A stretch of DNA of 64,000 bases from Channallabes apus. Its lineage: Eukaryota > Chordata > Actinopteri > Siluriformes > Clariidae. The DNA is taken from contig CM060107.1 of assembly GCA_030522415.1 (NCBI GenBank), positions 19,786,553 to 19,850,552 on the forward strand. Direction: 5' to 3'. The notes under the pieces are model-generated. The model was not told the origin of the DNA, searched no databases, and worked only from the letters and a program-made list of their open reading frames with translations. Shown here in pieces: positions 1-11,850 of this stretch (positions are counted from its first letter, which is position 1; each line of letters opens with the position of its first letter). A program made the position numbers and the translations under genes.

Positions 1-1249
1 ATAATGGCAGACCTTTATTAAAACACTTTAGTATGTCTCATGAACACTAGTACACACTCACAGTAGCCATGCTCTACAGAGTGTTCTTTTATAATTGCAG
101 TCTTCTTTAACATTTTAGTGTTAGAGGTAATAATTACTGCTGTGAAGCTTGTGTTTTTCCCTTAGCGATCATTATTACCTGCGAATGCAAGTGTGAAAGG
201 TGCGTTCGGTACATGGGTAATTATATCCGTAATATGTAGGGCTCTCTTGAAATAGCCTGGCGTGTGTTTTGTTGGGAGGCAAGCTTGTGCCCATACAATC
301 CACTGTGGATGATTTTAATGAGCTGTTGCCATTGTATCCCAATAGAACAACGAAGAAAAATATCACCTGACAGGTTGCGTCTGGCTGGGAAAGTTCACGT
401 GGGGTTCAGAAGTGCAGCAGGTTTCAAACCCGTAGGTGTTTATACATGTAGCTACAGACTCTAACTTTTTCCGCTCTTATGAAGGTGTCTATGTATAAGT
501 CATAATGATCGTACATAATGGACAAAATATGATTGAAAGATTATATAGTATGATCACTGTTGTGGTTTTGATTTCATTAGTCTTCATCCAAGTTACTATT
601 GATCCGGGCTATTGATGCGTGTCTTATTTACAGTATTCTTTTTTTTCCCTCTTCATGTCCTGCTATACTGTATGTACTAAAACTGAAATAAAAAAGAAAC
701 AAACTGATTCTTTATCAACATACAAAAGCAGATAAAAATCTCTCCTAATTGGGGAAGGCATGGGCGCCTGTTTCAACTCCACATGCTCGGCCTGATAGCT
801 GGGGCTGTCAGAGGTGTTTGTGATTGTTACAGAAGATTGCTTTTCTGGAAAGAGTAGTCTAGACGTATTACCCCTGGGGAGGCCGCATCTGTACCCTAGT
901 TTTACTTTATTTGTGTTTAAATCTTCAGCTATTACAACAGCGATGTATAATTATGTTTCTTCTGAGCTGAGTATAGTATGGAACTATTTCCAAGCCTTAC
1001 TCCAGCATTAGGGAGAGTGGAGAGGAGCTAATAAATATAGATGAGATGATTAATGTGTGTGCTCATTATTTTACATGCAAGGGCTTCATTAATTAACCTC
1101 CACTCCCACTGCTGTATGTGAGTGGGTGGGTTACAGATGGCACTGGAACCCTTGTAATCCAACTCTCAATTTGGAGCTTCATGGCAGTGGGACTCTCTCC
1201 CAGAGTTCCGATTCCATTAAAAATTGCAAGTTCACAAAAAAATATATAT

Positions 1250-1252
<3 letters not shown>
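1..1252. other. Unique-looking intergenic sequence
   Basis: AT-rich sequence with no open frame showing a recognisable domain, no splice-bounded coding block and no repeat I can name. The short open frames look like chance. Confidence 0.5.

Positions 1253-1333
<81 letters not shown>
1253..1333. repeat. (CA)n microsatellite
   Basis: About 40 uninterrupted CA units. The long poly-His or poly-Cys/Val open frames on the two strands here are only translations of the repeat. Confidence 0.97.
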
Positions 1334-1335
<2 letters not shown>

Positions 1336-2015
1336 GTATATGGCTGATATTAGAATGATAGAAATGCAAATGCATTCCATTTTATGTCCAAGTTGTGGGC
1401 AATGTGTGAAATTATAATGCACTTTATAATTCAGCTACAGCTGTAGTGAGAGTTTTTTTTTTCAGACAGAGTGAAAATTATGTCTAAAGGTCCAGATGGC
1501 TTGCTCTCATTTTTCTAAAATGTGTAGAAAAGTTTTGCTGCATATTAGCTTAGGAATGTTTATTACTTACAGATGATCTAGGATGAACATCAGTTACTTA
1601 CATTGTAGATGCTGGAAAAACTGATCTCAGACCAAACAGAGCAATGTTTAGCAATTACAGTTGGAATTACAGCGTTTAGGAGATGCACTTATCCAGAATG
1701 ACAAAAGTATTTTGCAGGCAGCATCAGAAGTATATGCTTATGCTATTACAACTAGCTCAGGATGTTATGAATTTTCAAGTTGTTAGAGAGTACAGAAACA
1801 AAACACAGAAGTCCACTTTTTTCTCATGTGAAAGTGGCATTAAGCAAAATCTGCCGTCTAAAAAAGTGTTAAAGAAAGCATGGAGTCTAACCTTCATGTG
1901 CTTTGTATATGAAATTAAACTAGATTACCTATATTGTAAACTTGCAATTTTATGCAGTATTGTTTTTTACTGTAAGTGTTGCACATATGGAAGAACTGTG
2001 ATATCGCTTTACCAA
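1334..2015. other. Intergenic, nothing recognised
   Basis: No gene or named repeat seen. The 137-codon open frame over 1683-2096 has no recognisable motif and runs into the MITE-like repeat that follows. Confidence 0.45.
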
Positions 2016-2150
2016 GGCCAGGGGTGTCCAGAAGGGGTGTTTTGGGTCCAGGCTTTCATTCCAACCAAGCAGAAGCTACACATTTTGACTAATTAAACAG
2101 GTGTGTGCACCCACACAGCCCTTTCTGGATCCAGGATGACACCCCTGACC
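2016..2150. mobile_element. Small MITE-like element with imperfect inverted ends
   Basis: The left end reads GGCCAGGGGTGTCC and the right end, read on the minus strand, GGTCAGGGGTGTCA. The next inner block (GGGTCCAGG / CCTGGATCC) is also inverted. The roughly 135-bp size, the matching ends and the lack of coding capacity fit a non-autonomous DNA element or a folded SINE-like repeat. No clear target duplication was found, so the superfamily is open. Confidence 0.45.
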
Positions 2151-3627
2151 AAGATCACAACGCTGTTTTCATAGTGAGGCAAATGCATAAGGCAATCAAT
2201 TTTCATAAGAAATAAAATACTACAGTATCTCTGGTCAAACTGGTAAACTACTATATAAGCAAAGTTCCTTCTGAACATTTCCTTCCCTCTCACCATTATC
2301 ATCATCATCATCTGGTATGGGAGCTCCATCATCACCCTTTCACAGGGTGGTAAAATTGGCCAAGTGCATCATTATTGAAACCTTGTGAGAGGCTCATGTG
2401 CAGTATCATCAAAAACCTCATGAACACCAGCAGAGACCTCTTTACTCTGCTGTCATTTGGCCACCTAACAATCATATTCTCAATCTTTCTACCTCCTGGA
2501 TCAATAATAAACTACAACATCCTCACCAGATGTTCACTTTACAACACAGGAGCCTCATTTCTTTCTTAACTCAAAATATAAGCTACTGTATTTGCAGACT
2601 AATGTGTATTGCAGGTTACCATGTAATATGTTTAATATTCTAATAAAATGGTTTTAGGTTTTATTTTACACTGTACAGTATTATACACATACTGTACTCA
2701 CATGCTTAAGTGTCCCGTTAGCTGATCAGTTAGCACCACACTCTTAGAAATAGTGATGTAGCCAAAAAAAAATAAATGTTTTATTTCAGTTAAACTAAAA
2801 GGACAGAATCATGCAGATATGTTTATTTTTGGTCAGAAGTCTTGATTCAAATCTCTACAAGACTTGCCTTAATTCAGTTTCATATGTGTATCATTTTACA
2901 AGACACATATTTTTACTTTTTTGAAAAATAGAAACATAGTTTGATTAATTATATTAAACTTATGTTAATAGAAAACTTTAACATCTAGTCTTAATTCTCT
3001 AACTTGAATTCAGTGCGTCTCTTAAATAGCACTGATTGATCTGTTCTGTCATCCTTTCAACCTCCAGGATTAGAGGATCAAATTAGACTCACATTTATTC
3101 TGCTCTTTAAAGAAGGAGAAACGGTAAGCATGCATTTATGCATGACTGTTCAATCTAGTTTTTGAAGTATTCATAACCATGGTCATCTCTCCAACATAAT
3201 TTTTATGAGTGTGTGATCAGCACCAGGTTATTATTCAAGTATGGAAGATGGTGAGCAATATTTATGTGACTGTTCACCTGCAATATACATATACATTTAA
3301 TTGATTGTTTAATTTATTTGTTAATTGGTTAATTGGATGAGTGATTGATCTACATTGCAAGTGGTAACTAGTGATTTTTACTGTGTTTGAGATGATTAGA
3401 GAATATAATTATAGACTAGGTTTCTTTAAGTACATATTACTTAGTGGGTGTCTGTGCAATGATGCTGTGCCCTCTGGCAGTCCTCGTCTCTGATGGCTGC
3501 TTTCTTTGGTCCAGTTGCCTGTGTGCAACAATATGAAGCTCCCCTTGAAGGCCTGGCAACATAGTGTGGGAAACTGTGTAATTCACAGGAAATTAGATTA
3601 ACAAATCTCTTTTTCTGTTATATATAT
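2151..3627. other. Intergenic or intronic sequence
   Basis: AT-rich with no named repeat. The only coding-like signal is the short exon candidate at 3068-3123, listed separately. Confidence 0.45.
3068..3123 (+). other. Possible 56-bp internal exon, unknown gene
   Basis: A pyrimidine-rich stretch ends in CAACCTCCAG just before the block, and the block is followed by the consensus donor GTAAGC. One frame is fully open and reads LEDQIRLTFILLFKEGET, entering in phase 2 and ending on a codon boundary. Composition looks protein-like but I do not recognise the family. It stands alone with no matching exon nearby, so it may be chance or an exon of a gene whose other exons lie outside the window. Confidence 0.25.
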
Positions 3628-3984
3628 TCATTCATTCATTCATTTTCTATACCGCTTAATCCTGTGTTCAGGGTCGCGGGGGACCTGGAGCCTATCCCAG
3701 GAGACTTCGGGCACTAGGCGGGGTACATCCTGGGCAGGGTGCCAATCCATCGCAGGGCACACACACATACACACACTCACACACCCATTCACACACTACG
3801 GGCAATTTAGGAACGCCAATTAGCCTAACCTGCATATCTTTGGACTGTGGGAGGAAACCGGAGTACCCGGAGGAAACCCACCAAGCACGGGGAGAACATG
3901 CAAACTCCATGCACACAGAGACGGGAATCGAGCCTGGCCGGGGAATCGAACCCAGACCCTGGAGGTGCAAGGCGACAGTGCTAA
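3628..3984 (-). mobile_element. tRNA-headed SINE, family A (5' truncated)
   Basis: This is a very common teleost repeat. The plus strand shows its 3' end first (CATTTTCTATACCGCTTAAT, then GGGTCGCGGGGG). A GGGAATCGAACCC block follows, which on the minus strand is a tRNA B box. The tRNA-like A-box head is cut short at GTGCTAA. TATATA sequence flanks both ends, consistent with an AT-rich target. Better bounded copies lie at 48235-48593, 28980-29315 and 34477-34799. Confidence 0.8.
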
Positions 3985-4010
3985 TATATATATATATATA
4001 TATATATATG
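3985..4010. repeat. (TA)n tract
   Basis: About a dozen TA units directly abutting the SINE head. Confidence 0.9.
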
Positions 4011-4132
4011 GTGAAGAAAAAAATTGCGATTTTCTGGTAACAAAATTGTGGCTAGTAAAAAGGCTGAATGGCTAGTGACGGAAATCCACTAGCCACGTTG
4101 GCCAGTGAGCAAAAAAGTTAATGTCAAGTCCT

Positions 4133-4239
<107 letters not shown>

Positions 4240-4492
4240 CAATGCAGACAAAAAACATTATATGTATATGTATAATTGTTTTATTGAAACATTATTGAAA
4301 CTTTATGCATGTTTAATAATTATGTACAATAATATAAAACAATTTTGTAATAGAGTTTAGTTGGTACCAACCTACATATCTACATATCTTCATTGAACAC
4401 ATGGTTGAAGATTAAACTTCCTTGGGTACTTTATTTTTGCAATTCTAAAACAGAAAGTTAAAATAATTTTCACATTGCAGTGTTTCCCACAG

Positions 4493-6948
4493 GTGTGAAA
4501 TATACCTGACAGCGGAGCCAGCGGAGCAGGCCGGTGAAGGTAAGTTTGACTTTTTTGCACCAAATTTAAAATTAAGTTCGTAGTTATTACTGACAAGGAG
4601 TCAGAATGTTAAAAAAATTATAGAATACTAAAAAAATTTAAAGTTAAATCCACAAAGTCTGTGGTCAAAAAACTTAGTATATTTTAGCTGAAAATTACAC
4701 AGCTTACGTTTGTTCTTAAATTGCAAAATGAATTCAAATTCTACCTGTGGGCCTGTGGGTGGTTTAGCATGTGGATTAGCATGTCTAAGTAACTAACACC
4801 AGAGAGTTTGAAAGTTGTTGTTTTGTTTTTTATGTTTGTTTAATGGTTAAAACCAGTTACAGTTACAGTTAGCTGGTGACAGTATTATTATTAGGCATGT
4901 CCTAAGTTAACCAGTGTGGTTTTACATTAAGTTACTTTTTCCTTTTTTTTTTTTTTTAAATAGTAATTTAATGGGTTCATGATCAGTTTTTGCAAACCAG
5001 TAGTTTATTTATTATAGAGTGTTCAGTGTTTAACAGTAGTTACCAGAACATGTAGCTTTAGAGACATTAGTTAATTATATTCTATAAATAAAAAAACTAA
5101 AATTTGCTTGTGGAATGGTTATCTTGGTAATTATATTCACTTTGCTTTAACTTTTCTCTTTTCAGAAGCATGCCACCTCAGAAACCTTCGAGGAGAACAA
5201 ATCTCAACAAAGAAACTGCAAGAGAATGTTCTGGTGTCTCCATCAGCACCACATCATCAGTCAGGTAAGCGTAGTCAGCCCATGAAGCAAGCTCAAGCTC
5301 ACCTCTTCACCTTCAGACAGTTGGGAATGGAGTAGCTGAATGGTGTTTAGGTAAATCTCAAATGTTTTAATATATATTTTTGTTCTATTAGATACTTGTG
5401 AGGGTTGCCCACTAGAGGGCAGTGTTTTTAGTTTTTGTTCCTAAACTCAGTTTCCCAGAAGCCTCCTCGGTCAGGTGACGTGGATGCTCACCTGAACTGA
5501 GGAGGCTCATTAGCACTTTTATAAATACCTGTTTGTTCTGGGAAACTGGGTTGAGCATTAATTTCTGTTATGTGGGTTTTGTTCTGTTTTAGTTTAACAG
5601 TATGGTTGGCCTTTTGGTTTCAGGAGCACTTTAAGTTAAGTTTGTTCATATTAAGATGTCCTTGTCTTTGTGTCTCCTAGCAGGATTAGCCTCTAGGAGA
5701 ATTAGCCCTTTGTGTTTACCCTTTTGTATAAATAACCCCCATTGCATGTTTAGTTATTAGTCTGTTTAAATATTAATGAGGGTGATACTAACATGTCTAG
5801 ATCTTAGTCTGTCTAGTCTTCGTGCCTGTCTAGTCTCATTGTCTGATTAGCTCTTAGTCTGTTTAGGTACTAACATCTTTAGCCACTAACCTTTAGAGTT
5901 CTTAGTCTGTTTCATACCTAGTCTGCTGTGCACCTTGTCTGTTCATTCCCTTGGGTCTCAGGCTACTGGCCTGTTTAGCCATTAGTCTGATTAGCTATGA
6001 GCTAGCTTAGCAGCTAATGTGCAGAACAGGTGGTAGACCTAGCCAAGCCTGTCTTGTGTGTGTTTATCCCTTGCATGTGTAGTCCCTTGTGTTTAGTCCT
6101 CTAGTCTGTTTAGTGTGTCTTGTCTCGTCCAGTTTGTATCCCCATGTCTGTATTGTATTAGTTGTGCAATCCCTAGTCTGATGTCTAAGTGTTTATTAGT
6201 TCTGTTTCTTATGCTCCAAGTTTAAGCCAACTTCCTTAGTTCATGTTTTGTTCATGTTTGCATTTTGTTATTAAAGACTTTGTTTCACTGCATCCTCTCT
6301 GCATTTATGCCTCAACACCTTGCCCACAGTCCAACATCATAGCAGAACGTGACAATACTAAGCAGTTTCAGGAGGTGCAGACTTTGGGCAAATTTGTTGG
6401 GCATCCACCACAAGAGACGACTGATGTAGCTGGTGAGAAAAAAACTCTTCGAGCCTTGTTGCTGTGGCCCTTACATACAGGAAGCAACCAATTTTCCCTT
6501 TAAAATTTTTCATCTCCTTTTTGACTGATTCTTTTCACAGGAATATTGTCACAATGTGGCTTTTGTGTAACTCCTGTATATATCATACTTTGAGTTGAGC
6601 AGCGTGACACTTAATCTTTGTCAGGTTGGATGACATTGTGTATCATTTAGTGTCTTGATTTGCCAGATTTTGCTGTTGTCTGTTATACAGTATTGTGTAA
6701 ATAATTTACTACACATAAAAAAATGTTTATTGTATTGTGCATTTATGTATTTATTTTTAAACATGGGCTTGATTTACATATTAGTAGCATTAGTACACTG
6801 TATTTTTAATATTGTTAACTTGCTGGTTTTAATGTTGTGGTGGACAGAAACCAGTATGGACACTGACTGACTGGTCTCAGGTGGTGTTTGTTATGGCTCA
6901 TCACTGTATGCTCTTAATTGAGGATTTTTTTTAAATATGTTCAATAAA
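4493..6948 (+). other. Weak spliced transcription unit or hAT-derived remnant
   Basis: Three blocks have splice-like borders. The first, 4493-4539, follows TTTCCCACAG and is followed by GTAAGT. The second, 5166-5264, follows CTTTTCTCTTTTCAG and is followed by GTAAGC. The third, 6372-6432, follows GTTTCAG and is followed by GTGAGA. An AATAAA lies at 6943-6948. Blocks one and two join in phase in one frame (CEIYLTAEPAEQAGE, then EACHLRNLRGEQISTKK), and that frame stops in block three. A different frame of block two has an ATG at 5170 starting MPPQKPSRRTNLNKETA. The solo LTR at 5397-6354 would sit in the second intron. The product is not recognised. CAGTGTTTCCCACAG at 4478 also resembles a hAT terminal repeat, so a decayed transposon is an alternative. 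Confidence 0.25.
5397..6354 (+). mobile_element. Solo LTR, family CTCGGTCAGGTG, copy 1
   Basis: The element begins TGTGAGGG, ends GTGACA, and is flanked by the 5-bp direct repeat ATACT (5392-5396 and 6355-6359). It contains ACTCAGTTTCCCAGAAG and CTCGGTCAGGTGACG, shared with the copies at 33097-33924 (inverted) and 47324-47981. The middle holds many degenerate TAGTCTGTTTAG repeats. Its 958-bp size, TG/CA ends, 5-bp duplication and lack of coding sequence fit recombination of an LTR retrotransposon down to one LTR. The parent element is not in the window. Confidence 0.8.
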
Positions 6949-7192
6949 CCTATAATTATGTGTTTCATGCATCTCATTTATATATTGTTTGTCTGGCTTT
7001 AATGTCATTATTTTTTTACAATATGCTTATACGAGACCATAAAGATATATTGAATCAAATTTTATATATTATGAAGTATATTGTTAAATATAAAATTATT
7101 CATTAAGATATATATTTCTCAATATATAAGTGGCAATTCCTTATGTATTTTTCCAATATATTGTAATATATTAATACAGTATATTGTGAATA

Positions 7193-8741
7193 CAGTGCTG
7201 TGAAAAACTATTTGCCCCATCTTAATTTCTTATTCTTTTGCATGTTTGTCACACTTAAATGTTTCTGCTCATCAAAAACCGTTAACTATTAGTCAAAGAT
7301 AACATAATTGAACACAAAATGCAGTTTTTAAATGAAGGTTTGTTATTAAGGGAGAAAACTCCAAATCTACATGGCCCTGTGTGGAAAAAGTGATGCCCCC
7401 CTTGTTAAAAAATAACTTAACTGTGGTTTATCACACCTGAGTTCAATTTTTGTAGTCACCCCCAGGCCTGATTACTGCCACACCGGTTTCAATCAAGAAA
7501 TCACTTGAATAGGAGCTACCTGACATAGAGAAGTAGACCAAAAGCTAGACATCATGCCAAGATCCAAAGAAATTCAGGAACAAATGAGAAAAGTAATTAT
7601 CAGTCTGGTAAAGGTTATAAAGCCATTTCTAAAGCTTTGGGACTCCAGCGAACAACAGTGAGAGCCATTATCCACAAATGGCAAAAACATGGAACAGTGG
7701 TGAACCTTCCCAGGAGTGGCCGGCCGACCAAAATTACCCCAAGAGCGCAGAGACAACTCATCCGAGAGGCCACAAAAGACCCCAGGACAACATCTAAAGA
7801 ACTGCAGGCCTCACTTTTCTCAATTAAGGTCAGTGTTCACAACTCCACCATAAGAAAGAGACTGGGCAAAAACGGCCTGCATGGCAGATTTCCAAGGCGA
7901 AAACCACTTTTAAGCAAAAAGAACATTAAGGCTCGTCTCAATTTTGCTAAAAAACATCTCAATGATTGCCAAGACTTTTGGGAAAGTACCTTGTGGACCG
8001 ACGAGACAAAAGTTGAACTTTTTGGAAGGTGCGTGTCCCGTTACATCTGGCGTAAAAGTAACACAGCATTTCAGAAAAAGAACATCATACCAACAGTAAA
8101 ATATGGTGGTGGTAGTGTGATGGTCTGAGGTTGTTTTGCTGCTTCAGGACCTGGAAGGCTTGCTGTGGTAGATGGAACCATGAATTCTACTGTCTACCAA
8201 AAAATCATGAAGGAGAATGTCTGGCCATCTGTTCGTCAACTCAAGCTGAAGCGATCTTGGGTGCTGCAGCAGGAGAAGAAAAACAAAATGAGGACTTTGG
8301 AGTGGCCTAGTCAAAGTCCTGACCTGAATCCTATTGAGATGTTGTGGCATGACCTTAAAAAGGCGGTTCATGCTAGAAAACCCTCAAATAAAGCTGAATT
8401 ACAACAATTCTGCAAAGATGAGTGGGCCAGAATTCCTCCAGAGCGCTGTAAAAGACTCGTTGCAAGTTATCGCAAACTCTTGATTGCCGTTATTGCTGCT
8501 AAGGGTGGCCCAACCAGTTATTAGGTTCAGGGGGCAATTACTTTTTCACACAGGGCCATGTAGGTTTGGATTTTTTTTCTCCCTAAATAACAAAACCCCT
8601 CATTTAAAAACTGCATTTTGTGTTTACTTGTGTTATATTTGACTAATAGTTAAATGTGTTTGATGATCAGAAACTTTTTGTGTGACAAACATACAAAAGA
8701 ATAAGAAATCAGGAGGGGGCAAATAGTTTTTCACACCACTG
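7193..8741 (+). mobile_element. Tc1-like DNA transposon with long inverted repeats
   Basis: Both ends are flanked by the TA target duplication (7191-7192 and 8742-8743). The ends read CAGTGCTGTGAAAAACTA and, on the other strand, CAGTGGTGTGAAAAACTA. The inverted repeats run about 210 bp each (7193-7405 and 8529-8741); their inner borders carry GGCCCTGTGTG. Such long repeats are typical of fish Tc1 subfamilies. A single broken transposase gene fills the middle. Length (1,549 bp) is close to that of a full element, so it died by point mutation and small deletion. Confidence 0.95.
7554..8524 (+). pseudogene. Tc1-family transposase, inactivated
   Basis: The frame opens MPRSKEIQEQMR at 7554 and is soon shifted by small deletions around 7590-7610. 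From 7637 the helix-turn-helix region (GLQRTTVRAIIHKW) and second DNA-binding part (GRPTKITPRAQRQLI, STIRKRLGKNGLHG) are readable. The catalytic core starts with LWTDETKVELFGR (first Asp at 8000-8002). A TGA at 8126-8128 interrupts GGSVMV/GCFAASG. Near 8273 about 15 residues are missing, including the segment that normally holds the second catalytic Asp. The last acidic pair (SPDLNPIEM, 8321-8338) is present. Two frameshift or deletion events, a stop and loss of a catalytic residue make it non-functional. It would have bound the long inverted repeats and cut at TA. Confidence 0.95.
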
Positions 8742-8743
8742 TA

Positions 8744-11015
8744 TATTTAGATCAGGACACTAAATCAGTCAATATATCGACAGTTAATATTGTCGAGTAA
8801 TGTGGGAATTTGCACATCACCTTCTGCTTCAAACTCGAAAAAAAGCCATAGCCAACTACAGGGGACATGAGGATCAACTCTGGAATCACTTTTTAATTCT
8901 TGTGCCTGACAGCTTCGCAGGTTACACAACAATCGTTCAAAGTAGATTCAACTAAGTGGTCGATACTGTAAATGAAAAACCATAAAAAGGGTACATCATT
9001 ATTTCTGATAAATAATAGTTAAATCACTACTTCTAATAAATATTAGTTAAATTATATTTTAAAAAATACAACAAAATTATTGAACTAAGCTTAATACATA
9101 CTATTCTACTAACCCTTTAGGAAACATGTAATACATCATATAAAATGTTTTGGGAAAAATTGCAAACACTTATGTTATGCTATTATTGTTGTTTAAGTTA
9201 CTGCTTTTCTCTTGTAATGAGCACTAAGCAATTAAATCAAATATCAAGTAACTCAGATTCAAGTGATCAGTCCTTCGTATAAATAAAGAGCAGTATTATC
9301 ATATCATCAGTGTCCTTGAGATGACCAGCAGCCGATGTCTCACATGTTACTGGTTGCAGTCTCTTACATGCAGAATTATATACAGAGACCCTATACTGTT
9401 ATATCATACTGTAGTTACATCATAGTAGAAACTGTGAGGTGGCGATTCTCTCTCACAGATGGGGCTTGTATGTTGAGTCTGTACCTTTGCTCCATTAGTG
9501 ACTGTGAGGTGTGTCATACTGTGATATCATACTCTGATCGTGTCACAGTTGTTCCTTGTCGAATGACTTCAGCTCCACCATTTCACTTATTTTAGCTTTA
9601 CAAATATATAGAGAAATATATTTTCTTTGCGTAAGGATGAGTCATTAAAAAGAATGCTTTATGCACGAGATGGTAAATTAATTCACATATTTTAAAAATG
9701 ATTATGTATTTTATATTTGAAGGTGGACCCTATGCCTTTGGGTTACAACTGATTTTCTTGTTGTACAATGGAAATTGATCTGATCAGGATTCAGAATAAA
9801 AGGAAGGAGTGAGGCTGGTTGAAATATTCTCCCAACAGTGTAGACAAGTAGAATCATAATTAGAGACAAAAAAGCCTAATGATAATGGCCTATGATGCTT
9901 GGTAATGGATTCTCATTAGGATTATTTCTATTCATGTCTGCAGATGAGGAAAAAGTAATGATAATGGACCCTTCAGGACAATCCTTTTGGTTAAAATAGT
10001 CTTGGTTGGTCTTGGTTTTTTCCACTCCCGCTGAAATGCTGAAATTACATGTTTCCTTTGATATGAGCTGCATGGCCTCATTCATTTGTTAAGAGTCCCT
10101 TTTTTTCTAAAGGCTAATGTCCATGTGCATTGCACTCTCCTGTGCTGTCTTTGAACAATGTTGGGCAAATGTTTGATGTAGTTGAGCCAAAAAAGGATAC
10201 ATTATCCTCTGTGTGCGTATCAGTTACTTGATGATGATGATGCTGGATTTAATATTCCAAAATTGCACAGTGAGAAAACTATAGATACCTGTAGATAGAA
10301 CTATAGATTTTTCCTTGTTCTGGGAAATTTTCTGAGTATACAGTATAGGAAGTGTAGGTGAGCTTTGCTGATTTGGATTCAGCACATGCTCTCGTCAAGA
10401 CTGTCATGCTGGGCAGTGGAATTAATGTTTGCTTCCCTGGTGGGAAAACTACACAGAGCTGCAGGCTGGTCTTGTCCATTGCTGTGCCTGTCGGGGAGGT
10501 TTGCATTGACTGTGGGGTGCCAGTGCACACCTGAGGACCTGTGTGCTCTAAGAATTGGAATGAGAATTCTACTGAAAACCTTTTGTTGCTCTGCTTGAAA
10601 TTAAACATTTCTTACCCCAAGAAAAAGAAAGACTGCTTTTCCTAATGCATGGTGCTTTCTTCTGAGTGAACTATGCCATCGTTAATATCAGGTACTTGAC
10701 ATTTTAGACACAATATGTTCAAATAAATTATTTTTGTTGTGTAAATGGAAAGACAAGTCTAAGACACTTGGCGATAGCCCATCGCTGAGTTGGATAGCTT
10801 GCTTATGTTGATTGGAACAACGCTTTCCAGGAAAGGTGCATCTGTTAATATTGGCTTGCATTCTTCATCTAATGAGCTGTCATTTTTTTTAAAGTCAGAA
10901 TTTATATTTATGAAAAGTATATCATCTGCCATAGTCTCTGATGATATTGCTAACACTACTTCGGTAGAACTGGGATTTAAATCCTGGGTATAAATACAAA
11001 AAATGTGTACTCATC
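8744..11015. other. Intergenic, nothing recognised
   Basis: No domain, named repeat or convincing exon seen. Overlapping open frames near 10279-10993 on both strands lack motifs. Confidence 0.45.
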
Positions 11016-11044
11016 ATGTTGGTTATCTGGGGCGAGGTTATCGA

Positions 11045-11066
11045 GGTTATCGCCCCAGCGATAACC
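11045..11066. other. Short perfect hairpin
   Basis: GGTTATCG and CGATAACC are perfect 8-bp arms around a 6-base loop. A second direct GAGGTTATC lies just upstream. No function can be assigned. Confidence 0.6.
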
Positions 11067-11079
11067 AGCACAGAGCTAC

Positions 11080-11695
11080 CCATGCCTGCTTCTCCAAAGA
11101 GAGATCAGCTGTCTTCAGAAGAGAGCGACACTTCAGAAGACGATGAAGAAGTTGTTGATCCAGATTACAGAGATAGAGTAGAAGGGAGAAACTCATACTA
11201 TCCCAACCAGAAAGACCTCTACTTGGCGAGAGAACTATTTGGCGAGAGACCTTGGTCTCATGAAGGTCTCAAAGCTGAGCTTTTGACGTGGAGACTCAAG
11301 CAATGGAACTTGCTAGATGAAAGTGTGCAGATCAGAAAAAGCGTCACAAGTATTTTTCAAGCTTCTTCAGCTGTCAAGATGAGCTTTGCTTCTACAACAA
11401 CGTGACTGGTCTGTTTAAAGCAATTGGAATTTTCTGTAACCCTGGTGAGTGGCGTCCCGTCATTGACAGTTCATGCAGGATCGTCAAAGCTGTGCTGATT
11501 CATAACGGAAACATGTATCCATCTCTTTCACTGGCTCACTCGGTGCAGCTTAAAGAGAAATACAGCGATGTTAAAATCTTGTTAGATGATTTGAACTAGG
11601 GAGATGATCGGAGATATCAAAATGGTGGCATTCCTAATGGGTCTCCAAGGCAACTTCACCAAGTATCCATGTTATATTTTCCTATGGATGGGTTC
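11080..11695 (+). pseudogene. Decayed copy of an uncharacterised multicopy animal protein family
   Basis: Three frames together carry one family. The first runs from an acidic N-terminus (SSEESDTSEDDEE) through LLTWRLKQWNLLDESV to about 11400. The second frame (11402-11599) reads EWRPVIDSS and VLIHNGNMYPSLSLAHSV. The third (from 11604) reads IGDIKMVAFLMGLQGNFTKY. From memory, proteins annotated only as uncharacterised in fish, cnidarians and arthropods share the EWRLFIDSS / LLHNGN / GDxKMVAxLxGLQ order and occur in many copies, suggesting mobile-element origin. Here the frame is broken at about 11400 and 11600 and the C-terminal half is missing, cut off by an L2 fragment. Function unknown. 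Confidence 0.6.
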
Positions 11696-11850
11696 CCCTA
11701 ATAACTTTCTATTCCCCTATTGTAATCTCAGGGAGTTTTTCTTTGCCACCGTCGCCCTCAGCTTGCTCATCAGGCACAATCTCACAATCAAAGTATTATC
11801 TAAACACATTTTTTCTCACTCATACACACTTCCATTAATTTTCTTTTCTT
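11686..11850 (+). mobile_element. L2-type LINE 3' UTR fragment
   Basis: GGGAGTTTTTCTTTGCC, GCTTGCTCATCAG and CACACTTCCAT match the 3' UTR of the L2 elements at 49618-50194 and, inverted, 14257-14820. It joins directly to the pseudogene on its left. Confidence 0.65.

Noticed and set aside
1093..1422. Open frames rich in His-Thr or Cys-Val over CA repeats (also 29042-29323, 36706-36974, 4121-4360)
   Set aside because: Direct translations of microsatellites; no coding content outside the repeat.
1683..2096. 137-codon plus-strand open frame
   Set aside because: Ends inside a MITE-like repeat and has no motif.
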